A DNA stretch of 54,501 nucleotides from Deinococcus sp. Arct2-2 (GCF_004801315.1 NZ_SSNW01000029.1:1-54501); one strand, 5' to 3'; positions 20,370-31,842 are shown, counted from the stretch's first letter. The notes: generated by a model not told the origin, from the letters alone. Numbers and translations are program-made.

Positions 20370-21197
20370 CTAGAACAACGCCCCATCCTCAGCCGGGTCA
20401 GGCGTCTTGACCTCTATCCCGCGTGCGTTCAGGGCGTCGCGCAGCATCGGGATATTTTTCAGGGCATGGCCTTTCGTCGTATTTTCGAAGAAGATCCACA
20501 GTTCCGACAAATCCTCGGTCACCACTGCGATTTTCTCGGCCCATTCATCCATTTCGGCGCGGTTGTACAGGTAATCGTGGCGTTCGGCGGCACTCTCGCC
20601 GTTCCACCAATTGCCGCTATTGCGTCCGTGTAGACGCAGATAACCGACGTCGGTGGTGGCGTGCAGTTGCGGTTCGGGCATGCCCCCCACGGGCGGATAG
20701 TCGGGGCTGACCCAGATCAGGCCGTATTCGCCCATCGCCGCTCGCACTTCGGGTTTGTCCCAACTGGCGTGGCGCAGTTCTACGGCCAGTTCGTGTCCTG
20801 CAAAGCGTTCTGCGAGGTTCAATAAGTATTTGCGGTTCTCGGCGGTGCGGTGAAACGAATACGGAAACTGAGCCAGATACGGCCCCATCAGGCCCGCTTC
20901 GACCAGCGGCGCGGGGCTTTGCAGCATTCGGTCAAAATCGGTGTCGGTGGGGGCGCGGTCATGCGTAAACACCTTGTTCACCTTCACCGCAAAGCGCGTG
21001 CGCCCGCCCGATTTGCGGGCCATTCCCTCGAACGCCTTCAGGCCCGGAATGCCGTAAAACGAACTGTTCAGTTCCACCGCGTCGAAGTGCCGGGCGTAGG
21101 CGTCAAGGTAGGCGTCCTTCTTCACCCCGTCATAAATCAGGCCGCTGGCCGCCCAATCGTCATTGCTGTAGCCGCCGCATCCGATCCACACACGCAT
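20370..21197 (-). CDS. DUF72 (YecE) family TIM-barrel protein
   Basis: 275 residues. Typical DUF72 features: IGCGGYSNDDW at the N-terminus, AVELNSSFYGIPG, the RFAVKVNKVFTHDR strand, LAQFPYSFHRTAEN and the C-terminal WIFFENTTKGHALKN. The family is widespread, TIM-barrel-like and of unknown biochemical role. Ends 3 bp from the convergent DUF817 stop. Confidence 0.88.
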   Translation of the reverse strand: MRVWIGCGGYSNDDWAASGLIYDGVKKDAYLDAYARHFDAVELNSSFYGIPGLKAFEGMARKSGGRTRFAVKVNKVFTHDRAPTDTDFDRMLQSPAPLVEAGLMGPYLAQFPYSFHRTAENRKYLLNLAERFAGHELAVELRHASWDKPEVRAAMGEYGLIWVSPDYPPVGGMPEPQLHATTDVGYLRLHGRNSGNWWNGESAAERHDYLYNRAEMDEWAEKIAVVTEDLSELWIFFENTTKGHALKNIPMLRDALNARGIEVKTPDPAEDGALF

Positions 21198-21203
21198 GGG
21201 GCC

Positions 21204-21209
21204 ACGCTA
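21204..21209 (-). promoter_or_regulatory. -10 box, leaderless DUF72 gene
   Basis: TAGCGT on the minus strand, 6 nt before the ATG at 21197. Confidence 0.5.
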
Positions 21210-21247
21210 GCGCACCGGGCCAGCCGTCATCTTTGGGTTGGGTTTAG

Positions 21248-21384
21248 ATCATACGGATTCCGATGAAAAGCCGTGCATTTTGGCTTTTCATCCGAGCAGA
21301 GCGAGAAGGAAAGTACGGATTTTGGGAGATGGACGGACAGGGGGCGCTGTTCCGACTGTACGGGAATCATACGGAATCCGTATC
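21248..21384. repeat. 135-bp palindromic intergenic element
   Basis: The left end starts ATCATACGGATTCCG and the right end holds the palindrome ATACGGA-A-TCCGTAT (21369-21383), preceded by the direct copy ATCATACGGA. Between them GATGAAAAGCC (21262-21272) and GGCTTTTCATC (21282-21292) make a perfect 11-bp stem with a 9-nt loop. The right palindrome touches the stop codon of the thioesterase gene. It resembles small non-coding repeats known from Deinococcus genomes; whether it is mobile is not shown. Confidence 0.6.
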
Positions 21385-21820
21385 AGGCGACCCGCAACCC
21401 CTCCAGCACCGCCCGTAAGTCGGCGGGCAGGGGCACAGGCCGCCGCGTGGCCCGGTCTACGTACACGTGCACAAAATGGCCCTGAGCGCAGGCTGTGTCG
21501 TCGTCTTTCCGAAAAACCGCCAATTCGTAACGTACGCTACTCGTTCCTAAAGATGCCACGCGCACACCCACTTGCAGCAGTTCCGGAAACGCGGCGGCGG
21601 CAAAATAGTTGCAGCCCGTTTCCACCACCAGCCCAATCGTAGACCCGGAATGGATGTCCAGCACGCCCCGTGCCAGCAGCATCGCATTCACCGCCGTATC
21701 GAAGTAGGCGTAGTAGGTAACGTTGTTGATGTGCCCGTACACGTCGTTGTCGGCCCAGCGCGTGGGCGTAGGATGCAGGTAGGGGAAGGCTTGGCGCGGC
21801 CACGGCTGAGGGCGGGTCAT
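21383..21820 (-). CDS. 4HBT-type acyl-CoA thioesterase
   Basis: 145 residues, the usual hot-dog-fold size. The catalytic helix segment [23 protein letters not shown] carries the Asp of the YbgC/4-hydroxybenzoyl-CoA thioesterase group. The start at 21820 is supported by a TACCCT box 6 nt upstream; the frame runs further upstream only into repeat DNA. Acyl substrate unknown. Confidence 0.85.
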   Translation of the reverse strand: MTRPQPWPRQAFPYLHPTPTRWADNDVYGHINNVTYYAYFDTAVNAMLLARGVLDIHSGSTIGLVVETGCNYFAAAAFPELLQVGVRVASLGTSSVRYELAVFRKDDDTACAQGHFVHVYVDRATRRPVPLPADLRAVLEGLRVA

Positions 21821-21826
21821 GGGGGT

Positions 21827-21832
21827 AGGGTA
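21827..21832 (-). promoter_or_regulatory. -10 box, leaderless thioesterase gene
   Basis: TACCCT on the minus strand, 6 nt before the ATG. The surrounding 25 bp recur in inverted orientation at the ankyrin gene start. Confidence 0.55.
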
Positions 21833-21840
21833 ACGCGGGC

Positions 21841-21945
21841 GAACCCCCCAGTCTGCCTCGCAGCCAGCCCCCCTTACAGGGGAGCGCAAGAGCTTTTAAG
21901 TCCTCCCCTTGAGGGTGGCGTTGCGCCAGCACTGGGGGGTTCACC
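21841..21945. repeat. Terminal-inverted-repeat element, copy A
   Basis: About 105 bp starting AACCCCCCAGTCTGC, with CGCAGCCAGCCCCCCTTACA, GAGCTTTTAAGTCC and ending GGGGGGTTCACC. Forms a head-to-tail pair with copy B. Confidence 0.75.
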
Positions 21946-21966
21946 TTCCAACTTAAATCTCTGTCG

Positions 21967-22070
21967 CGTGTAAACCCCCCAGTCTGCTTCGCAGCCAGCC
22001 CCCCTCACAGGGGAGCGCAAGAGCTTTTAAGTCCTCCGGGGGGGCGTTGCGCCAGCAACGGGGGGGTTAT
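21967..22070. repeat. Terminal-inverted-repeat element, copy B
   Basis: Starts GCGTGTAAACCCCCCAGTCTG and ends CAACGGGGGGGTT. Nearly identical to copy A; the roughly 24-bp spacer between A and B resembles the spacer between copies C and D. Confidence 0.75.
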
Positions 22071-22086
22071 TTTGTCCCTCCCGCGT

Positions 22087-22092
22087 TACCCT
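22087..22092 (+). promoter_or_regulatory. -10 box, leaderless ankyrin gene
   Basis: TACCCT, 6 nt before the ATG at 22099. Confidence 0.55.
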
Positions 22093-22098
22093 ACTCCC

Positions 22099-23391
22099 AT
22101 GACCGATTCTCAGTCCTTGTCCAGAGAGGCAACCACCGCTCTCTTTCTGGCCATTCAGGCTGCCGATGTGGACACCGTGCGGGCGCTGGTGCAGGCGCGT
22201 CCGGCGCTGCTCTCGGCGGTCAGTCCGATGGGCGTGTCGCCGCTGCTGTTTGCCACTTATTACGGCAAAGCGGAAGTGGCGCGTGCATTGGTTGAGCTAC
22301 ACACGGAACTGGGCGGCCCACCCCTGACCGTGTTCGAGGCGGCGGCCACAGGCGAGCTGGACGCCTTGCGGGCGCTGCTGAACACCGATCCCACCAGCGT
22401 GAATGCCGTCAGCGCCGATGGTTTTACCCCGCTGGGGTTGGCGGCCTTTTTTGGGCGGGAGGCAGTGGCCGCCGAACTGCTGGCACGCGGAGCCAACGTG
22501 AACGCGGTCAGTACCAACGCCATGAATGTTCAGCCCCTGCATTCCGCTGTGGCGGGCAACCACACGGGATTGACACGTCTACTTCTGGCACATGGGGCCA
22601 ATGTCAACGCTGTGCAGCAAGACGGATTCACGCCCCTGATGGCGGCGGCCCAACACGGCAACATGGCGTTGGTGCAGGAGATGTTGGCAGCCGGAGCCGA
22701 TGCCGCCGCCTACACCCTCGACGGACGCAGCGCCGCAAGCATCGCGCAGGAGGAAGGCCACTCGGAGTTGGCGGCCTTGCTGGGCACATTTCTAAGCACT
22801 CCCCACGTCAAGCCACAAGAAACCCGGAATGCAGCTTCCGCCGCTGTGGGCAACACTACGGGTATGACCAATCCCAATGGCGACCATGACGCCGGACAAC
22901 CCGTTGCACACGAGGATGGCCGCCCCGCCGACCACCGCACGGGATTTCAGACGCCTGATCCTAAAGACGGACATCAGCCGTTTTACACCACCACGCCCGA
23001 AGACAGCCGTGTCAGCAGTGCCGATCACAGCACCTACGAACCGGTTCACATGCAAGACCCGCACGAAATTACGGCGCAGTTTGACCACCTCGCCACCCGT
23101 GACCCCGCGCAGATGGAACACGCCCCGCAAGACGCCGAGTATGCCGGAGCGCAGTCTGTGGCAGGCTTGGGCGGCGAGCTGCTAGACACGGTGGCCCCCT
23201 CAGCAGGCCTCGGCATGAACAACACTGCGGCGTTGGCAGGCGATTCTCAGCGCCGCAGCGCCGACCCCAACGCCGCCTACACGCCCCCCAGCGAACAAGG
23301 GCCACCCCACGTCAGCCAGCGCCCCGGCGATTTGCCGCAGGGCATGACCGAAGAACTGCAAAGCGAAGTGTCGGGGGATGACCGGAAGTAA
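22099..23391 (+). CDS. Ankyrin-repeat protein with disordered C-terminal half
   Basis: 430 residues. The first 235 or so contain about six ankyrin repeats, seen as [58 protein letters not shown] and [18 protein letters not shown]. The remainder is Asp/His/Pro/Gln-rich with no hydrophobic core and looks disordered. No signal peptide is seen, so it is probably a cytoplasmic protein-binding scaffold. Partner unknown. A TACCCT box 6 nt upstream fixes the start. Confidence 0.85.
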   Translation: MTDSQSLSREATTALFLAIQAADVDTVRALVQARPALLSAVSPMGVSPLLFATYYGKAEVARALVELHTELGGPPLTVFEAAATGELDALRALLNTDPTSVNAVSADGFTPLGLAAFFGREAVAAELLARGANVNAVSTNAMNVQPLHSAVAGNHTGLTRLLLAHGANVNAVQQDGFTPLMAAAQHGNMALVQEMLAAGADAAAYTLDGRSAASIAQEEGHSELAALLGTFLSTPHVKPQETRNAASAAVGNTTGMTNPNGDHDAGQPVAHEDGRPADHRTGFQTPDPKDGHQPFYTTTPEDSRVSSADHSTYEPVHMQDPHEITAQFDHLATRDPAQMEHAPQDAEYAGAQSVAGLGGELLDTVAPSAGLGMNNTAALAGDSQRRSADPNAAYTPPSEQGPPHVSQRPGDLPQGMTEELQSEVSGDDRK

Positions 23392-23401
23392 GCTTGATCT
23401 A

Positions 23402-23444
23402 AACAGAAGCCTGCGCCTCTGATCCGGGGGCGCAGGCTTCTGTT
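23402..23444. terminator. Bidirectional terminator between ankyrin and Rieske genes
   Basis: AACAGAAGCCTGCGCC (23402-23417) and its exact reverse complement (23429-23444) form a 16-bp stem ending in T-rich flanks. It separates two convergent genes. Confidence 0.9.
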
Positions 23445-23457
23445 TGCGAACAAGGTT

Positions 23458-23805
23458 TTACAGCGCCAGCACGTAGACTTCGCCGTCTTCTACCAGCGTC
23501 TTAAAAATCTGTACGGCTTTCACGGCGGGCAGGGTTTTGGCCTTGCCTGTCGCCAACTCAAATTTAGCTCCGTGCTTGGCGCAGGTGATTCGGCCCATAC
23601 TCACGTCGCCGCCCAGCAGCGGGAAATCCTTGTGGGTGCAGTTGTTGCGCAGGGCGTAATACTGGCCCTCGTAGCCCACTACCACCACATGCACGCCGCC
23701 CAGCAGCACCTCGGTTTGGCTGCCGTTGGGGAGGGCGGCGACTGCGCCTACATGCACGCGCTCCGGTGGGGTAGGGGCAGACGGGGAAGAAGAAGACAGG
23801 CTCAT
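23458..23805 (-). CDS. Rieske [2Fe-2S] ferredoxin-like protein
   Basis: 115 residues. Cluster ligands are in the two motifs CTH ([10 protein letters not shown]) and CAKH ([12 protein letters not shown]), correctly spaced, with the usual TGKAKTLPA loop afterwards. It resembles NirD and small dioxygenase ferredoxins, so an electron-carrier role is likely. The start overlaps the end of the upstream gene by 4 bp. A TAAACT box 7 nt upstream could also serve as an internal promoter. Confidence 0.9.
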   Translation of the reverse strand: MSLSSSSPSAPTPPERVHVGAVAALPNGSQTEVLLGGVHVVVVGYEGQYYALRNNCTHKDFPLLGGDVSMGRITCAKHGAKFELATGKAKTLPAVKAVQIFKTLVEDGEVYVLAL

Positions 23806-24797
23806 GTCTGCGAGTTTAGCGGGGCCGGGGCCGCCCGAATGCGGTCTGTAATTTCATCGGTGGTGGCGGCGTCTACCCAGTCCCAAAAGTCCGGGCGGGC
23901 CGTGAACGCCTGCATGAACGCCCCCAGTACTTTGCCGCTCAGTTCGGGCCGCAACTCCATCACCAAGCGGCCACTGAATTTGCTCCGTCGCACCTCATCG
24001 CGCTTGGCGGCGGCAGCTTCGGCCTCCAAAAAGTCCGCCAAACCCGACTGGGGAAACAACTCGAACAGAACTTCAAGCGGCTGATTCGGCTCACGCTGCG
24101 CCGGGGCCACCCAGCCTGCCCGCTCCAAAAATTCCGCAAAGCGTTGAAGACCGGGCCGTTCCAGAATGCGCCGCCCAAAATCTCCTTCCGGCGAGAGGTA
24201 CGGGCGGGCGCTGAAGCGGGAAGCGCCCGCTGCCCACGCAAACATAGCGGCTTCATTCTCAAATCCGGCGTGCCAGTGCGCGGCGTCCAGTCCGGCGGCC
24301 TGCATCACGTCGTCAATGCTCAGGCTCACGGTATAAGTGCGGAGGTAATGCGCCTCATCGGGGCGGCGGTACACGTACAGCAGGCCGCTTTCACCCCATT
24401 TCAGCCCCAGCGGGCGCATCATTCGGCCCAAAATATTGCCCAAATCGCCCCAACTCATGAACTCGAACCTTGTCCGCAGTTCGGCGGGCGGCGTCGCCAT
24501 CAAATCCAACTGAAATCCACCGAAATCATGCGATTCGATGCCCTTCACATACCGCGTTTGCGTGATGCCCAAGCGGGCGCGGAACTCGGCCAAAAACGGT
24601 GCGGTCAGGGCGTCCCGGCTCACCAGCACGTCTAAATCTCCAAAATCGGGTTTGTCGGCGTGGTACAGCGGAATGAACCACTGCGGGCCAGCGGGCGTAT
24701 CGGGCAAAAGCTCGTGCAGCACGGCCCGCACTTGCCCTTCTCGGCGCAGGTATTCGGCACGCGGCAGGCGTGGAAAGTGAAAGAGTTGGCCGCCCAT
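23802..24797 (-). CDS. Nucleotidyltransferase-like protein of unknown function
   Basis: 331 residues. [11 protein letters not shown] at about residues 52-62 fits the GxDxD metal-binding signature of the nucleotidyltransferase superfamily, and [12 protein letters not shown] about 40 residues later supplies the third Asp. The C-terminal two thirds are helical and not recognised. Starts with TAGACT 6 nt upstream, and is coupled to the Rieske gene by a 4-bp overlap. Substrate unknown; a remote tRNA-nucleotidyltransferase or antitoxin-like role cannot be told apart from sequence alone. Confidence 0.65.
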   Translation of the reverse strand: MGGQLFHFPRLPRAEYLRREGQVRAVLHELLPDTPAGPQWFIPLYHADKPDFGDLDVLVSRDALTAPFLAEFRARLGITQTRYVKGIESHDFGGFQLDLMATPPAELRTRFEFMSWGDLGNILGRMMRPLGLKWGESGLLYVYRRPDEAHYLRTYTVSLSIDDVMQAAGLDAAHWHAGFENEAAMFAWAAGASRFSARPYLSPEGDFGRRILERPGLQRFAEFLERAGWVAPAQREPNQPLEVLFELFPQSGLADFLEAEAAAAKRDEVRRSKFSGRLVMELRPELSGKVLGAFMQAFTARPDFWDWVDAATTDEITDRIRAAPAPLNSQT

Positions 24798-24803
24798 AGG
24801 TGC

Positions 24804-24809
24804 AGTCTA
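24804..24809 (-). promoter_or_regulatory. -10 box, leaderless nucleotidyltransferase-like gene
   Basis: TAGACT on the minus strand, 6 nt before the ATG at 24797. Confidence 0.5.
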
Positions 24810-24844
24810 GAGACTGGCGAGGGAAAGGGAATGCCCTGTTTGGC

Positions 24845-25708
24845 CTAGGGCTGCGCCACTTCCCGCACGGTGACGCGGTTGCCCCAAGGGTCATGCAGCG
24901 TGAGGGCGTCGCCGCCGTCCTGCACGTCGTCCCGCCCGCTCAGGTGGGTTCGCAGGCTGCTCAGGTCAGGCGTCAGAATCTCGATGCCCCCCAATCCGGC
25001 GGCGGGCGTGCTGGGCGCGGGCTGCCCGCGTGAGTGCCACTCGTTCAGGCCGATGTGGTGGTGGTAACCGCCCCAAGACAAAAAGGCCGCGCTGCCCATG
25101 TCGGCCACCACGTCCAGCCCCAAGGTTTGGGCATAAAACTGGGCTGCCTGCGCCGCATTGCCCACCTTCAAATGCACATGACCAACGACAGTTCCGGCGG
25201 GTGCGCCTTCAAAAACCGTGTCCCCGGCGGCAGCCAGCAGGTCTTCCACGTCCACAGCTTTGGTGTCCATCTTCACCTGTCCGTCTTCCCAAGCCCACGC
25301 GTCACGGTTGCGGTCACGGTAGACCTCGATGCCGTTGCCTTCGGGGTCGTTCAGGTAAATGGCCTCGCTGACCAGATGATCGCCCGTGCCGAGGCGCAGG
25401 CCCGCTCCAGAGGCGTTCAGGCCCACCGCGTGCCGCAGCCAGCGCCCCAAATCGGCACGGCTGGGCAGTAAAAACGCCGTGTGGTACAAACCGGGGCGAG
25501 ATAGAGGCGCGGGCGACAAGCTGGGATCGCCTTCTAGGTACAGCAGCGGCGTGCCGTGTGCGCCGAGCGTAATACGGGTTGGCCCATCTGCAATGGGCGT
25601 TAGGCCCAGTAGCGTGCTGTAAAACTCGCTGAGGGCAGGCAAATCGCGTACCCGCAGTGTCACGGCTCCGGTGTGGGTTTGGGGCGGCAAGGGGAGAGAG
25701 GAAGTCAT
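24845..25708 (-). CDS. Two-domain VOC protein (catechol 2,3-dioxygenase/glyoxalase-like)
   Basis: 287 residues with two vicinal-oxygen-chelate modules. Metal ligands are visible as His in [13 protein letters not shown] and [11 protein letters not shown], Glu in [10 protein letters not shown], and in the second module [21 protein letters not shown] and GGIEILTP. The arrangement fits the extradiol-dioxygenase-like group of VOC proteins; the substrate is unclear. Start overlaps the preceding gene by 4 bp. Confidence 0.85.
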   Translation of the reverse strand: MTSSLPLPPQTHTGAVTLRVRDLPALSEFYSTLLGLTPIADGPTRITLGAHGTPLLYLEGDPSLSPAPLSRPGLYHTAFLLPSRADLGRWLRHAVGLNASGAGLRLGTGDHLVSEAIYLNDPEGNGIEVYRDRNRDAWAWEDGQVKMDTKAVDVEDLLAAAGDTVFEGAPAGTVVGHVHLKVGNAAQAAQFYAQTLGLDVVADMGSAAFLSWGGYHHHIGLNEWHSRGQPAPSTPAAGLGGIEILTPDLSSLRTHLSGRDDVQDGGDALTLHDPWGNRVTVREVAQP

Positions 25709-26097
25709 GCTTCAGCATCCTCCTTATACTTTAAAAAGTCAACCGATTTAGTATCCATATCATTTTTGGTTTTTAACAGCAAGAAGGCGGGTGCGGCCTG
25801 TCCCGGTGCGCCCAAGCCCGTATAAGGTGCGTCGGCAAAGGCGATCACGTCTGGCACACCTTCCTCACCTGCTTCCCGCCGCTGGGCCAACGCCTGCACC
25901 TCGGCAAAAAACAAGTTGGGAATGCTGCGCCTACACACCCGAACCGTGTGAGGCCCCCGCGCCGTATCGAGTGCAAACACGTCGCAGTCTCCTTCCTCGC
26001 CGGTATGCCGCGCCGCCAAAATGCCTGTGCCCATCTGCATTTCCAGCATCGGCTTGAGGGTTCCCGGCAAGCTAGGGACGTGGGAAGAATGGGGCAT
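25705..26097 (-). CDS. Hypothetical protein
   Basis: 130 residues, no signal peptide or membrane segment. It contains two internal Cys and a C-terminal [19 protein letters not shown] stretch rich in Lys. No family recognised. It is translationally coupled to the downstream VOC gene by a 4-bp overlap, so the two form an operon. The 386-bp gap upstream is mostly repeat copies C and D. Confidence 0.6.
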   Translation of the reverse strand: MPHSSHVPSLPGTLKPMLEMQMGTGILAARHTGEEGDCDVFALDTARGPHTVRVCRRSIPNLFFAEVQALAQRREAGEEGVPDVIAFADAPYTGLGAPGQAAPAFLLLKTKNDMDTKSVDFLKYKEDAEA

Positions 26098-26124
26098 AGA
26101 TCATCCTGACAGAGTTCCCGCCAA

Positions 26125-26232
26125 AAAACCCTCCAGTCTGCTCCGCAGCCGGCCCCCCTTAAGGGGAGCGCAACAGCTTTTGTCCTCCCCTCAAGGGGGG
26201 CATTGCGGAGCAATGGGGGGGTTCACCTTCCG
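26125..26232. repeat. Terminal-inverted-repeat element, copy C
   Basis: AAACCCTCCAGTCTGCTCCG through CAACAGCTTTTGTCC to GCAATGGGGGGGTTCACC; same family as copies A and B. Confidence 0.75.
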
Positions 26233-26249
26233 AGTCAAATTAAGCTCGC

Positions 26250-26352
26250 GTGTAAACCCCCCAGTCTGCTCTCCTGCGGAGCTGTACCAGTTCGCAGCCA
26301 GCCCCTCTTGAGGGGAGCGCAACAGCAGTTGTCCCCAGCAATGGGGGGGTTC
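26250..26352. repeat. Terminal-inverted-repeat element, copy D
   Basis: Starts GCGTGTAAACCCCCCAGTCTG, contains an insertion of about 20 bp relative to the others and lacks part of the second half. Ends GGGGGGGTTCACC. Follows copy C head to tail. Confidence 0.7.
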
Positions 26353-26483
26353 ACCTGCCAACTCCACCGCCCTCCACCCAAAGGAGGATGAGTGTCATAC
26401 ACATTTTGAGGTATCAACTCAGGTAAGTTTCTTACTCCTCAATTTGCTCCTTTTGCCCCACCGCTCGCCCGGAGGTTTTCCCT

Positions 26484-27965
26484 ATGGTTCAGACTGCGCT
26501 GAATTCCTTGCTCGACGCTCTTTCCTCCGTATTGGCCTTAGCAAGGCCGCTGGCCATAATTGCCGCTGGCCTGCTGCTGGCCCTGATTCTCATTGGCCTG
26601 CTTGACCGGGAACGGTTCCGGGCGGGCCTGAGTTGGCTGGGAGCGCGGCTGCCTTGGCTGGGGCGCTGGGCGCTGGTAGCGTTGGCAGTGGGCGCGGGTG
26701 CATTAGCCCTGAACGTGACGCGGCGGGCGGTGGATGCCCGCTTGGGAGCGCAGCAATCGGCCCGCTACGCCAACGCCGCCGACCCGGACGGGGGCCAAAC
26801 CACCCAGCAAGCCCCCCGCGCCAGCCTACTGAAAAGCACGACCTACACGCGCTCTATCACGCTGCCCGCCGAAGTCTATGCCCGCCTTCAGGTCAACGGG
26901 GGGTGGGAAAATCTGCTGCCTTACTTCGGCAACCCGGACGGCCAAACGGTGCAGGACTTCCGCGAAGGCTTTACGCGCCGGGGCCGCAACCTGACCTACA
27001 CCCGCGACGTAACGTTGCAAACCGAAGAACCCGTGAATCTGGACACCAGCACAGTGCTGGCCGATCTGAAATTCGTAGACCCGGCGGGCGGGCGTGGCAC
27101 GTACTACAACGCGGTCTTCAACGCCGATTACACCTTTACCAACCCCCAAACGGAGGCGGCCACCTTGCGTTTCGCCTTCCCGCTGCCCGATGGAAGTGGC
27201 ACCCTCAGCGGCTTTAAATTAACCGTGAACGGGCAGGCCTACCGCGCCTCCGATCTGGCGGGCGGCAGCGTGTGGACGGGCGAAGTGGCGGCGGGCCAGA
27301 CCGTGAAAGTGAATGTGACCTACCGCCATCAGGGGGCCAAAGGCTGGAGCTATCTGCTGGGCCAACGCCGCGAAAGCGTGAAGAACTTCGACCTGACCAT
27401 CAACGCAGACCGGCCCGCCAAATTCCAGCGCTACACGCTATTCCCCACCAGCCAGACGCGCACGGCGCTGGGCATGGCACAGGTCTTGCGTTGGCAACTG
27501 GAAGACGTGATTACCGCGCAGGACGTAGCGGTGGTGTTCACGCAGGGCAGCATCCGCGAAACGTTGGGCAAACTGGGCCTCGTGGGGCCGCTGGCCGTGT
27601 TGTTTGCCGCGCTGCTGTGCGGGGCATGGGCCGTATCGCGCTGCCTGAAACTGCTGCCACTCTCACTAGCAGGCGCGGTGCTGGGCCTCAGCCTCGGCTT
27701 GATTCTGGGCGGCGTCCTGACCTTCTATCTGCCCGTAATCGTGGCGCAACTGTTAGGCGTAGTGGTGGGCCTCGCGCTGGCTGTAACTGCACTGGGACGG
27801 CCTTACGTCGTGCCGCTGGCGTTGGCCGCCGTCATTCCGCTGGTGTTCCTCAGTGGCGGTCATGCGTCGCTGCTGTTGGTGCTGCTGGCGGGGATTACGT
27901 TGGTGCTGTTTTTGCGGCGGGGAAGGAGAGTTGTCGGGGGCGGTGAGGAAGGTCTAAGGGTCTAA
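26484..27965 (+). CDS. Membrane protein with large external domain, CreD-like
   Basis: 493 residues. Two N-terminal membrane helices (about 20-42 and 55-75) precede a roughly 270-residue soluble domain of beta character (TRSITLPAEVYARLQ, FVDPAGGRGTYYNAVFNADY, TFTNPQTEAATLRFAFPLPD), followed by five or six helices from about 365. The layout, two helices, beta domain, several helices, resembles inner-membrane CreD proteins, but this is a resemblance only. GGAGG 8 nt upstream supports the start. Confidence 0.65.
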   Translation: MVQTALNSLLDALSSVLALARPLAIIAAGLLLALILIGLLDRERFRAGLSWLGARLPWLGRWALVALAVGAGALALNVTRRAVDARLGAQQSARYANAADPDGGQTTQQAPRASLLKSTTYTRSITLPAEVYARLQVNGGWENLLPYFGNPDGQTVQDFREGFTRRGRNLTYTRDVTLQTEEPVNLDTSTVLADLKFVDPAGGRGTYYNAVFNADYTFTNPQTEAATLRFAFPLPDGSGTLSGFKLTVNGQAYRASDLAGGSVWTGEVAAGQTVKVNVTYRHQGAKGWSYLLGQRRESVKNFDLTINADRPAKFQRYTLFPTSQTRTALGMAQVLRWQLEDVITAQDVAVVFTQGSIRETLGKLGLVGPLAVLFAALLCGAWAVSRCLKLLPLSLAGAVLGLSLGLILGGVLTFYLPVIVAQLLGVVVGLALAVTALGRPYVVPLALAAVIPLVFLSGGHASLLLVLLAGITLVLFLRRGRRVVGGGEEGLRV

Positions 27966-28064
27966 AAGTCGATGGTCTAAGGTGCTGAGGCAGGAGCGTG
28001 GGGGCAGGAATGTCTTTTCGCTCCCCTTGAGGGGGGCCGTTGCAAAGCAACCGGGGGGTTTGCC
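27950..28064. repeat. Heptamer array and partial GC repeat
   Basis: GGTCTAAGGGTCTAA and GGTCTAAGG at 27951-27981, then CGCTCCCCTTGAGGGGGGC and GTTGCAAAGCAACCGGGGGGTTT, the right half of the terminal-inverted-repeat element. The array starts inside the last codons of the membrane-protein gene. Confidence 0.6.
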
Positions 28065-28108
28065 TAGACGCAAGAGAGCAATCCCACCCCCGCTTCTCCC
28101 ACTGACCA

Positions 28109-28738
28109 CTACCCACTCACCACTACCCGTTTTTTGCGGTGCAACACTGCCGCCGCTACCACCCCTGCCACAAATCCGAACAAATGCGACTCCCACGAAA
28201 TCTCCGGATTGCTGGGCAGCACGCCCCACAGCGCTCCGCCGTAGAGCAGCAGGGCCACCGCAGCGGCGATGATGGCCGAGGCTGAGCGTTCCCACCACCC
28301 CGCGCCCAGCAGGTAGGCGAGGTAGCCGAACACCAGTTCGCTGGCCCCCAAATGCACACTGCCGCCCCGTCCGAACAGCCAGACCAACGCGCCCCCCAAC
28401 GCCACGATCATCAACGTTGCCAGCAAGAAACGCCATAGCCCATGCAGGGCCGACATGAAGGCCAATACTGCGACGGGCACGGTATTGGCGAGCAGATGAC
28501 CAAAGCCGCCGTGCAAAAAAGGTGCGCTGAAGATGTGCCCGAGGGCGTCCGAGTTGCGCGGTTGGATGCCGTACACGTCCAGAGCGCCGCCGAACGCGAC
28601 TTGATCGGTAATTTCTTGCAACCACAGGCCGCCCACCAGCACCAGAGTGACCACGCCAGCTTGCACCACAGGCGGGCGGCGAGCCGGAACAGGCGGCACA
28701 GTCGGGGGGAACACGTTGGGCGGCGGGCGGGAGCGCAT
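28109..28738 (-). CDS. Rhomboid-family intramembrane serine protease
   Basis: 209 residues, six hydrophobic segments. The catalytic Ser is in [14 protein letters not shown] (GxS motif) and the His in [12 protein letters not shown], giving the Ser-His dyad; [13 protein letters not shown] in the second helix is the usual HxxxN region. It cleaves membrane proteins within the bilayer; no substrate is suggested by context. Start fixed by TAGACT 6 nt upstream. Confidence 0.92.
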   Translation of the reverse strand: MRSRPPPNVFPPTVPPVPARRPPVVQAGVVTLVLVGGLWLQEITDQVAFGGALDVYGIQPRNSDALGHIFSAPFLHGGFGHLLANTVPVAVLAFMSALHGLWRFLLATLMIVALGGALVWLFGRGGSVHLGASELVFGYLAYLLGAGWWERSASAIIAAAVALLLYGGALWGVLPSNPEISWESHLFGFVAGVVAAAVLHRKKRVVVSG

Positions 28739-28744
28739 GGGGTC

Positions 28745-28750
28745 AGTCTA
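28745..28750 (-). promoter_or_regulatory. -10 box, leaderless rhomboid gene
   Basis: TAGACT on the minus strand, 6 nt before the ATG at 28738. Confidence 0.5.
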
Positions 28751-28899
28751 AAGACCTCGCCGCTTGCTTACGCTGAGGGGCGTTTATGCTGGTCAATCTT
28801 GCTGACGCCACCCAGTTGCCCGCACATCATCTGATCCGTCCCTCACACACGTACACCCAATGGAACCGCTCCCAGCGCGGCTTTTTGGGTTTGGCGTGT

Positions 28900-28905
28900 T
28901 ACGGT
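28900..28905 (+). promoter_or_regulatory. -10 box, leaderless glpX
   Basis: TACGGT, 6 nt before the ATG at 28912; decides this start over the longer frame from 28786. Confidence 0.5.
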
Positions 28906-28911
28906 CAGGGT

Positions 28912-29949
28912 ATGACGACACACAAGCCGGGGCAGCGTGGATCTGGTCAGGGTGGGGCCGGAGAAGCCGACGGTATGCACGCCCACTTCGAGCATGCGTT
29001 GGTGCTGGAAACCGCCCGCGTCACGGAAGGCGCGGCGTTGGCGGCCAGCCGTTGGGTAGGTATGGGCGACAAAAACGCCGTAGACGCGGCGGGCACAGAA
29101 GCCATGCGCCAACTCCTCAACAGCCTCGATATTCGCGGCACTGTTGTGATCGGGGAAGGCGAGATGGACGAGGCCCCCATGCTGTACATCGGGGAGCAGG
29201 TGGGGCAGGGCAAATACGAGGTCGATATTGCGGTTGACCCGGTAGAAGGGACGGTGGTGACGGCCAAGGGGTTGCCCAACGGGCTGGCGGTCATCGCCCT
29301 CAGCGAGCGCGGCGGCCTTATGCACGCGCCCGACTGCTACATGGACAAATTGGTGGTGCCGCCCCCAGCCGCAGGCCGCGTGAACATCGACTGGCCCGTA
29401 GAGGCCAACCTCAGCGTGATTGCCCAGAGCCTAGACCGCGATGTAGAAGACCTGCTGATTACCATTCTGGATCGGGAGCGCCACACCGACCTGATCAGCC
29501 GGGTACGCGGCGCGGGCGCACGGGTCAAGCTGATCGGGGACGGCGATGTGGTGGCGAGCCTTGCCGTCGGCGTGCGCGGCACGGGCGTTCACGCGCTGAT
29601 GGGGTCAGGCGGCGCACCGGAAGGCGTGCTGAGTGCAGCGGCCCTGAAGTGCCTCGGGGCCGAGATTCAAGGCAAATTCATTGCCGAAGACGACGCCATG
29701 CGCGAACGCTTTAGGACGATGGGCGTAGAAGAAGGCCGCGTGTACAAGACCAATGACCTCGCCCCCGGCAACCAAATGGTGTTCAGCGCTACCGGGATTA
29801 CCTACGGCGAACTGCTGAACGGCGTGCGGCGGTTTGGTGGCGGGGCACGCACCCACACGCTGGTGATGGGCTACGCCACGCGGGTCGTGCGCTTTATAGA
29901 TTCCGTGCATCTGGAAGACGACGGGGCGCGGGTGACGATTCGGATTTAG
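28912..29949 (+). CDS. glpX: Class II fructose-1,6-bisphosphatase
   Basis: 345 residues, a GlpX-type metal-dependent phosphatase of gluconeogenesis. Key features are [13 protein letters not shown] and [16 protein letters not shown] (metal-binding acidic residues), [13 protein letters not shown], and [20 protein letters not shown] near the C-terminus. The N-terminal 20 residues are Gly/Gln-rich and variable. It faces trehalose synthase across a shared terminator. Confidence 0.95.
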   Translation: MTTHKPGQRGSGQGGAGEADGMHAHFEHALVLETARVTEGAALAASRWVGMGDKNAVDAAGTEAMRQLLNSLDIRGTVVIGEGEMDEAPMLYIGEQVGQGKYEVDIAVDPVEGTVVTAKGLPNGLAVIALSERGGLMHAPDCYMDKLVVPPPAAGRVNIDWPVEANLSVIAQSLDRDVEDLLITILDRERHTDLISRVRGAGARVKLIGDGDVVASLAVGVRGTGVHALMGSGGAPEGVLSAAALKCLGAEIQGKFIAEDDAMRERFRTMGVEEGRVYKTNDLAPGNQMVFSATGITYGELLNGVRRFGGGARTHTLVMGYATRVVRFIDSVHLEDDGARVTIRI

Positions 29950-29960
29950 AGAACAGTTGA

Positions 29961-30013
29961 AACGAAGAAGGTGGATCATGGGCAAAAATAAACCACGATC
30001 CACCTTCTTCGTT
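29961..30013. terminator. Bidirectional terminator between glpX and treS
   Basis: AACGAAGAAGGTGGATC (29961-29977) and its exact reverse complement (29997-30013) make a 17-bp stem with a 19-nt loop between convergent genes. Confidence 0.88.
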
Positions 30014-30020
30014 CGCCGTA

Positions 30021-31691
<1,671 letters not shown>

Positions 31692-31698
31692 GTGCGCG

Positions 31699-31704
31699 AG
31701 TTTA
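31699..31704 (-). promoter_or_regulatory. -10 box, leaderless treS
   Basis: TAAACT on the minus strand, 7 nt before the ATG at 31691. Confidence 0.5.
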
Positions 31705-31842
31705 ACCGATTCAGAAGGGGGGGCTGGGGAGGGGAACCCGCGACTCGTCTGCACTGCCCATCTGCACGGCTCGGCTTGACCGTGACCCAAGTGACCTACA
31801 CGTCATACTCTGCCGGGTCAGTTAAAGTGTAAGAATCTGCAC

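Noticed and set aside
21846..22070. Paired repeats as a short CRISPR array
   Set aside because: Only two units of about 100 bp, with spacers that are similar to each other and to those of another pair; no cas genes.
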